This document shows positions 14,835 to 19,709 of a DNA stretch of 19,709 bases, in pieces. Both the position numbers and the translations under genes were made by a program. This DNA is from Bacillota bacterium. Lineage in GTDB: Bacteria > Bacillota > Clostridia > Lachnospirales > Lachnospiraceae. Under the pieces are notes generated by a model. That model saw nothing but the letters and a program-made list of their open reading frames with translations. It was not told the DNA's origin and did not search any database. The stretch covers positions 1 through 19,709 of the forward strand of contig JAEZJW010000037.1 of NCBI GenBank assembly GCA_023415595.1. The letters run 5' to 3'. Positions within the stretch are counted from its first letter, which is position 1; the number at the start of each line of letters is the position of its first letter.

Positions 14835-15940
14835 GGAATGTAACCTATCTTCTTTCCTATCGGCTGCAATATTTTGCAGAAGCTGCCGAAAAAACAGAAG
14901 ATGCAACCTCAAAAAAGCTTAGTGATGCAAGAAAAGAAGGCCAGGTAGCCAAAAGTAAGGAACTGATTACAGCAACCGGACTTACCGCTCTTTTTCTGGT
15001 TATTAAAGGTTTTACCGGTTACTTCGCTGATCATTTTCTGAAAACGTTTCAAAAGACTTATTCCAGCATCGGTGAGGTTGCAGGTGAAGAATTAACACCG
15101 GCGATTGCCCATTCTATCTTTAGCGATACGGTTGTTACGATCCTGATGACCTGTCTTCCTGTTTTTATAGCGGGTATGATGGTATCCTTTGTGGTTGTAC
15201 TATTTCAGGTCAAATGGAAGATATCCACAAAACCGATGCATCCAAAATTTAGTAAAATAAACCCTATCTCCGGTTTTAAAAGGATTTTTAGTAAGGATAA
15301 GCTGGTTGATTTATTGGTTGAGATTATAAAGATTTCGATCATAGCCTATATTGCTTATGACACATTAAAGGATGAGTGGGGAACACTACTGAATTTGTAT
15401 GATATCAGCCTGATCCAGGCAGTTATACTGATTGGTGATATCGTCATCAACCTGGGAATAAGAATCTGTATGTTTTTCCTGCTGATTGGCTTCGCTGACC
15501 TCTTATATCAGAAGCTGAAGTTTAAAAAAGATATGAGAATGTCTAAACAGGAGGTAAAGGACGAATACAAGCAATCGGAAGGTGATCCTAAGATCAAGAG
15601 CCAGATCAGGGCTAAGATGAGGGAGGTCTCTCAGAGACGTATGATGCAGCAGCTTCCAAAAGCAGATGTTGTCATAACGAACCCGACCCATCTTGCAGCC
15701 GCCCTCCAATACGATAAAAACATTTCCGAGGCACCGATCCTGATTGCAAAGGGAGCAGATTATCTGGCACAAAAGATAAAGGAAATCGCCAAGGAAAATA
15801 ACATTGTCATAGTTGAAAACAAACCCTTGGCAAGAATGCTTTACTATAATGTTGAACTTGGGGCAGAAATTCCTCCGGAGCTTTATCAGATGGCAGCGGA
15901 GGTTTTAGCGTATGTTTATGGGCTGAAGAATCCTAAGTAG
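14822..15940 (+). CDS. flhB: Flagellar export switch protein FlhB
   Basis: Membrane protein that switches export from hook to filament substrates. The N-terminus carries LQYFAEAAEKTEDATSKKLSDARKEGQVAKSKEL, the usual start, followed by four membrane segments and a cytoplasmic domain. The autocleavage site NPTH is intact at about N287-H290 (VVITNPTHLAAAL). Downstream ILIAKGADYLAQKIKEIAKENNIVIVENKPLARMLYYNVELG is conserved. The product is 372 residues. AAGGGAG at 14808-14814, inside fliR, sets ATG 14822. A 63-base spacer with a small hairpin precedes flhA. FlhB partners with FliK in hook-length control. Confidence 0.97.
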   Translation: MDDLRNVTYLLSYRLQYFAEAAEKTEDATSKKLSDARKEGQVAKSKELITATGLTALFLVIKGFTGYFADHFLKTFQKTYSSIGEVAGEELTPAIAHSIFSDTVVTILMTCLPVFIAGMMVSFVVVLFQVKWKISTKPMHPKFSKINPISGFKRIFSKDKLVDLLVEIIKISIIAYIAYDTLKDEWGTLLNLYDISLIQAVILIGDIVINLGIRICMFFLLIGFADLLYQKLKFKKDMRMSKQEVKDEYKQSEGDPKIKSQIRAKMREVSQRRMMQQLPKADVVITNPTHLAAALQYDKNISEAPILIAKGADYLAQKIKEIAKENNIVIVENKPLARMLYYNVELGAEIPPELYQMAAEVLAYVYGLKNPK

Positions 15941-15958
15941 GGAGGACAAAGTCCCCCT
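15939..15958 (+). other. Small hairpin at the flhB/flhA junction
   Basis: AGGGAGGAC (15939-15947) pairs with GTCCCCCT (15951-15958) around an AAA loop, with one bulged A. The 5' arm begins at the flhB stop codon. No T-run follows. It lies about 30 bases before the flhA ribosome site AAGGAGG (15988-15994). Confidence 0.45.
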
Positions 15959-16003
15959 GTATAAGTAATAGATAGATTAAGACAGAAAAGGAGGACTTAA
16001 GGG

Positions 16004-18037
16004 GTGAAGAAGAATGATTTTGTAGTTGGCTTGTATATTCTTGCTGCTTTAGTTTTCCTGATTGTGCCAATGCCTTCTTTTCTCCTTGATATCCTGCTGG
16101 CGCTGAATATATCGGTTGCTATGATCGTGCTGTTCAATGCCTTATTCAGCAGAGAAGTGCTGAATATGTCATCCTTCCCGACGATCCTGCTGTTTACGAC
16201 GATGTTCAGAATCTCATTGAATGTCTCCAGTACGAAACTGGTTCTCCAGACCGGAGAACCGGGTAATGTTATTACTACCTTCGGCGGTTTTGTCGGTGGC
16301 GGTAATCTGGTCATTGGAATAATCATATTTATCATATTGATCATGGTACAGTTCATGGTTATCAATAAGGGCTCTGAGCGTGTGGCAGAGGTTTCCGCCA
16401 GATTTACGCTGGATGCCATGCCCGGTAAACAGATGGCAATTGATGCCGACTTAAATACAGGCTCCATCACCGATGCAGAGGCAAAGGTCAGAAGAGAGAA
16501 GATTCAGGAAGAGGCAGCGTTCTTCGGAGCTATGGACGGTGCTACGAAATACGTTAAGGGAGACGCAGTCGTAGGTTTGATTATTACTGTAATCAATCTG
16601 GCAGGCGGTACCATCATGGGTACTATGTTCATGGGAAAATCAGCGGGCGAAGCCTTCCAGCACTTTGCAATACTTACCATAGGTGATGGTCTGGTAAGCC
16701 AGATCCCCTCGCTGATGATTTCACTGGCAACCGGTATTCTGGTAACCAAAGCCTCGAAGGAAGCGGATGTCGGAGATTTACTGGTCAAGCAGCTGCTTTC
16801 CATTCCCAAGGTACTCTATATGGTTGGCGGAAGCATGATCTTCCTGGGAATTGTTACACCTCTTGATACGATTATTTTTACTGCTTATGGATTGATTTTT
16901 ATCTTCTCAGGAAGAGCAATCGCCTCCAAGCTGGAGGTTACAGCAATCGAAGAGGAGGTATCCTCCGAGGAAGCTGCGGCAAGCGAGATCAGAAAACCGG
17001 AAAATGTGGTATCCTTATTACAGGTTGATCCGATTGAGCTGGAATTTGGATATGGTATCATCCCTCTGGCTGATACCAACCAGGGCGGTGACCTCTTAGA
17101 CCGTGTCGTATTAATCAGAAGACAGATAGCACTGGAGCTTGGCTGTGTGGTTCCCATGATCAGACTCAGGGATAACATCCAGCTGAATCCCAATCAATAT
17201 ATCATAAAGATCAAAGGAATTCAGGTCAGCGACGGAGAAATCCTCTTCGACCACTATATGGCGATGAATCCCGGGTATGTGGAGGAGGAGATAACCGGAA
17301 TCCCTACCTACGAACCTTCCTTCCATCTGCCGGCCATCTGGATTACAGAAGGGCAGAGGGAACGGGCCGAATCCCTTGGTTATACTGTGGTTGACCCTCC
17401 GTCCATTATTGCAACCCATTTGACAGAAGTGATCAGAGGCCATATTTATGAACTTCTTACCAGACAGGATGTTCAGAATCTGGTCAACAATATACAGGAA
17501 GCCAATCAGACGCTTATCTCAGAACTGGTACCAAAGCTGCTTAATATCGGTGAGATCCAGAAGGTGCTCCAGAATCTTCTCAGAGAAGGGATTTCAATCA
17601 GAGATCTGGTTACGATCTTTGAGACCTTGGCTGATTATGCACCTACCACCAGGGATACGGATGTACTTACAGAGTATGCAAGGCAGAATCTGAAACGTGC
17701 CATCTCGAGAAAATATTTTCCTGCCGGTGAGATGACCAGCGTAGTCACCCTGGATCCCAAGGTGGAGCAGGAAATCATGGGCTCCGTGAAGCAGACAGAG
17801 CAGGGAGCATACCTGTCACTGGATCCTTCTGTTACGAAGGACATTATTGATTCGGTTCAGTCCGAGGTACAGAAGCTTGAGGATCTCGGAAAGAGCCCGA
17901 TTATTATAACCTCACCGATTGTTCGTATGTACTTTAAGAGACTGACCCAGGATTACTTCAAGGATTTGATTGTTGTTTCCTATAATGAGATTGATACAAA
18001 TGTAGAATTACAGAGTGTTGGGATGGTGACAGTGTAA
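16004..18037 (+). CDS. flhA: Flagellar export gate protein FlhA
   Basis: Largest export-gate component; its cytoplasmic ring binds chaperone-substrate complexes and uses the proton gradient. The 677-residue product has an N-terminal membrane half with about eight segments (to about 305) and the FHIPEP signature region FRISLNVSSTKLVLQTGEPGNVITTFGGFVGGGN. Next is GSERVAEVSARFTLDAMPGKQMAIDADLNTG, very well conserved. The C-terminal cytoplasmic half (about 340-677) includes LEFGYGIIPLAD, VVPMIRLRDNIQLNPNQY and ASP-type conserved helices. The start is GTG 16004, nine bases after AAGGAGG. flhF starts immediately after the stop (TAAATG, no gap). Confidence 0.97.
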   Translation: MKKNDFVVGLYILAALVFLIVPMPSFLLDILLALNISVAMIVLFNALFSREVLNMSSFPTILLFTTMFRISLNVSSTKLVLQTGEPGNVITTFGGFVGGGNLVIGIIIFIILIMVQFMVINKGSERVAEVSARFTLDAMPGKQMAIDADLNTGSITDAEAKVRREKIQEEAAFFGAMDGATKYVKGDAVVGLIITVINLAGGTIMGTMFMGKSAGEAFQHFAILTIGDGLVSQIPSLMISLATGILVTKASKEADVGDLLVKQLLSIPKVLYMVGGSMIFLGIVTPLDTIIFTAYGLIFIFSGRAIASKLEVTAIEEEVSSEEAAASEIRKPENVVSLLQVDPIELEFGYGIIPLADTNQGGDLLDRVVLIRRQIALELGCVVPMIRLRDNIQLNPNQYIIKIKGIQVSDGEILFDHYMAMNPGYVEEEITGIPTYEPSFHLPAIWITEGQRERAESLGYTVVDPPSIIATHLTEVIRGHIYELLTRQDVQNLVNNIQEANQTLISELVPKLLNIGEIQKVLQNLLREGISIRDLVTIFETLADYAPTTRDTDVLTEYARQNLKRAISRKYFPAGEMTSVVTLDPKVEQEIMGSVKQTEQGAYLSLDPSVTKDIIDSVQSEVQKLEDLGKSPIIITSPIVRMYFKRLTQDYFKDLIVVSYNEIDTNVELQSVGMVTV

Positions 18038-19249
18038 ATGATTATTAAGAAGTTCCAAGCAAATACGGAGACAGAAGCAATCATGCTTGCCAAGGAAGAA
18101 CTGGGTAAGGATGCTATTGTCATGAACATCAAAACGATATCACCTAAGGGTATCTATAAGCTGTTCCGTAAGCCGTTGGTAGAGATTACCGCTGCAGTGG
18201 ACGACAATATCACCTATAAGAATGATAAAATGAAGAATTCCCAGCCGATCACACCGATACAGCCGAAAAAACCTATCCTGCCGGACATTATCTATGAGGA
18301 TAGGGAAACATCCTCCGGTATGAAGAATCTCTATGAGGATTCCAAGGAACCCTCGGCTATTGAAGTGAAGCTGAATAATCTGCAGAGCCTCTTGGAAAAG
18401 CAAATGAACGAGAAGGAGGCTGTACAGCAACAGGAGGAAAAATCAGCTGCAACGAATAAGAATCTCGCCTGCATCCAATTGATTTATAACCAGCTGATTT
18501 CCAATGAAGTGGATGAAAAATATGCTAACCAGATCATCACTGAGATAGAAGGGACCTTAAAAAAGGATTCCTCAATGGATGTTATCCTGGCCAGTGTTTA
18601 CCAGAAAATCATTCTGAAGCTCGGACAGCCGAAAACCATAGAACAGCCAGGAAAAGGAACGAAATTTGTTTTTGTAATCGGTCCTACCGGTGTGGGTAAG
18701 ACAACTACAATTGCCAAGATCGCCTCGAAATTCAAGGTGGACGAGAAAGCGAAGGTAGCCTTCCTGACAGCGGATACTTATCGAATCGCAGCGGTGGAAC
18801 AGCTTCGTACCTATGCCAATATACTTGGGATTCCCTTAAAGGTCATCTACACTGAGGAAGAGATGAGACAGGCCAGAGAGGAGTTTTCCGGGTTTGATGT
18901 TGTATTTGTGGATACTGCAGGACGCTCCCATAGAAATAAAGAACAGAGGGACGATATAGAGCTGCTGATCAACTGTATACCGGAAAGCGAAAGGGAAACC
19001 TACCTTGTCCTAAGTGCTACGACCAAGTATAGGGATCTTGTTAAGATCACGGAAGCATATGCAGAAATTGTGAACTATAATCTGATATTTACGAAGTTGG
19101 ATGAAACCAGCTGTATCGGGAATCTGTTCAATATCAGGATGTTGACACAGGCACCTTTATCCTATGCAACCTTTGGTCAGAATGTACCCGATGATATATC
19201 CAGAATTGATGCCCAGAGCATTGCAAAGCAATTGCTCAGGGGGCAATGA
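18038..19249 (+). CDS. flhF: SRP-type GTPase FlhF
   Basis: GTPase of the SRP/FtsY class that marks the place of flagellum assembly, regulated by FlhG. The 403-residue product starts MIIKKFQANTETEAIMLAKEELGKDAIVMN, the FlhF B-domain beginning, followed by a basic/variable region and the N domain. The G domain shows G1 GPTGVGKTT (215-223), G3 DTAGRSHRN (from D292), G4 TKLDE (from T352) and a C-terminal SYATFGQNVPDDI. The ATG follows the flhA stop directly, with GGATGGTGA just before it. The stop codon overlaps an ATG (ATGA) that opens a short frame of unclear status. Confidence 0.97.
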   Translation: MIIKKFQANTETEAIMLAKEELGKDAIVMNIKTISPKGIYKLFRKPLVEITAAVDDNITYKNDKMKNSQPITPIQPKKPILPDIIYEDRETSSGMKNLYEDSKEPSAIEVKLNNLQSLLEKQMNEKEAVQQQEEKSAATNKNLACIQLIYNQLISNEVDEKYANQIITEIEGTLKKDSSMDVILASVYQKIILKLGQPKTIEQPGKGTKFVFVIGPTGVGKTTTIAKIASKFKVDEKAKVAFLTADTYRIAAVEQLRTYANILGIPLKVIYTEEEMRQAREEFSGFDVVFVDTAGRSHRNKEQRDDIELLINCIPESERETYLVLSATTKYRDLVKITEAYAEIVNYNLIFTKLDETSCIGNLFNIRMLTQAPLSYATFGQNVPDDISRIDAQSIAKQLLRGQ

Positions 19250-19359
19250 ATTCCGGAAAAGCCGAGTATTCAAAGCGAATGAATTATCATTCGCTTGGGA
19301 AGAACTGCGATGTTCGTGCAATGGCACTCACACCTTGTTCTTCCAGGTTTATGAGCTAA
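19246..19359 (+). CDS. Possible 37-residue ORF coupled to flhF
   Basis: ATG overlaps the flhF stop as ATGA, the common coupling arrangement, with CAGGGGGC just before. The frame gives 37 residues (beginning MNSGKAEYSKRMNYHSLGKN) and ends at TAA 19357-19359. It crosses a perfect hairpin and has no recognisable domain. It may be the remains of an original flhG start separated by an inserted element, or chance. Confidence 0.2.
   Translation: MNSGKAEYSKRMNYHSLGKNCDVRAMALTPCSSRFMS
19273..19296 (+). other. Perfect 10-bp hairpin in the flhF-flhG spacer
   Basis: AAGCGAATGA (19273-19282) and TCATTCGCTT (19287-19296) with an ATTA loop. There is no T-run, so it is not a standard terminator. It is the first part of a structured module that continues at 19298. 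Confidence 0.75.
19298..19344 (+). other. Nested hairpin in the flhF-flhG spacer
   Basis: Outer arms GGAAGAAC (19298-19305) and GTTCTTCC (19337-19344) enclose an inner GTGC (19316-19319) / GCAC (19324-19327) hairpin with an AATG loop. It stands two bases after the 10-bp hairpin. Together they look like one compact folded element of about 70 bases. Confidence 0.6.
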
Positions 19360-19425
19360 TATGCACAAACAAAGACAAAGAGAAGTTATGTACTGAAGCC
19401 CAAATATGTGGTGTAAAGAATTCAC

Positions 19426-19515
19426 AAAGCAGAATTCATGAAATTCTTAAAGCAGAATTCTTGGAATCACAAAGCAGAATTCTTGGAATTCACAAAGCAG
19501 TAATCTTGGGCAGAA
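19426..19515 (+). repeat. Tandem 22-23 base repeats before flhG
   Basis: Four copies anchored on AAAGCAG start at 19426, 19449, 19471 and 19494 (steps of 23, 22 and 23). The core is AAAGCAGAATTCTTGGAATTCAC with small differences; the fourth copy degenerates after AAAGCAG. A partial copy (AAAGAATTCAC) precedes them. Each copy contains an inverted GAATTC-type pair. Since the period is not a multiple of three, conservation at the DNA level rather than as a peptide is likely. Confidence 0.85.
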
Positions 19516-19526
19516 TGGAGATTTCT

Positions 19527-19709
19527 ATGGATCAGGCAGAAAAACTTAGAAGAATGGTAAAACAACAAATTCTCCCAAGAAGAATCGCCAGGGTAATCAC
19601 AGTAACCAGTGGAAAAGGCGGAGTAGGAAAGTCCAGTGTGTCTGTTAACCTGGCCATAGCCCTAAGCAAGCTCGGGAAAAGGGTAATCATTCTGGATGCG
19701 GATTTTGGC
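19527..19709 (+). CDS. flhG: MinD-like ATPase FlhG, 5' part
   Basis: ParA/MinD-family ATPase that limits flagellar number and activates FlhF. The gene continues beyond the window; 61 codons are visible. The N-terminal DQAEKLR (residues 2-8) matches the DQAxxLR helix known to activate FlhF GTPase, and the deviant Walker A is at 29-37 (GKGGVGKSS), followed by NLAIALSKLGKRVIILDADFG. ATG 19527 is chosen because GGAG (19517-19520) stands six bases upstream and the activator helix begins right there. In-frame ATG 19515 is an alternative. The same frame stays open through the entire 277-base spacer back into the flhF end, so a long N-terminal extension cannot be excluded from sequence alone. Confidence 0.93.
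   Translation, partial: MDQAEKLRRMVKQQILPRRIARVITVTSGKGGVGKSSVSVNLAIALSKLGKRVIILDADFG

Noticed and set aside
17448..17693. Forward ORF inside flhA in another frame
   Set aside because: Out-of-frame shadow rich in Arg, Ser and Trp within a conserved region of flhA.

Overview
The window is a continuous stretch of a large flagellar/chemotaxis (fla/che) operon from a Gram-positive, endospore-former-type anaerobe. All 22 convincing genes lie on the + strand. Moderate-to-low GC, strong AGGAGG-type ribosome sites, frequent TTG/GTG starts, a FliY-type (CheC-FliN) switch protein, an FlbD/SwrD-like protein and the gene order fliI-fliJ-ylxF-fliK-flgD-(flagellar operon protein)-flgE-flbD-motA-motB-fliL-fliM-fliY-cheY-fliO-fliP-fliQ-fliR-flhB-flhA-flhF-flhG all point to Firmicutes, class Clostridia. 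A Lachnospiraceae-like host is my best guess, but that is inference.

Layout. Positions 1-214 hold no gene. They carry an array of seven small hairpins spaced about 27-30 bases apart, just before fliI; fliH would be expected further upstream, outside the window. Positions 215-7101 encode export ATPase and hook functions: FliI, FliJ, a MotE/YlxF-like protein, FliK, FlgD, a small conserved flagellar operon protein and FlgE. Positions 7102-7347 are a non-coding junction with a terminator-like hairpin and a second strong hairpin sharing its T-run. Positions 7348-9771 encode FlbD, MotA, MotB and FliL (stator and torque). Positions 9875-12446 encode the switch and its signal: FliM, FliY, CheY. Positions 12494-18037 encode the export gate FliO, FliP, FliQ, FliR, FlhB, FlhA, tightly packed with several overlaps. 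FlhF follows flhA without a gap. After it a 277-base spacer with hairpins and 22-23 base tandem repeats precedes flhG, which runs off the end of the window.

How the genes work together. FliI/FliJ and FliO-FliP-FliQ-FliR-FlhB-FlhA form the flagellar type III export machine. FliK and FlhB set hook length and switch export specificity. FlgD caps and FlgE builds the hook. MotA/MotB with FliL and FlbD drive rotation. FliM and FliY form the switch that reads CheY-P, and FliY probably also dephosphorylates it. FlhF/FlhG set flagellar site and number.

The protein content is a known system. The least explained parts are the non-coding elements inside the operon: the fliH/fliI hairpin array (variable but always self-complementary stems, near-constant A-rich loops), the flgE/flbD double hairpin, and the hairpin-plus-tandem-repeat module before flhG. 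One protein-level oddity is an apparent X2/Ig-like module in FlgD.
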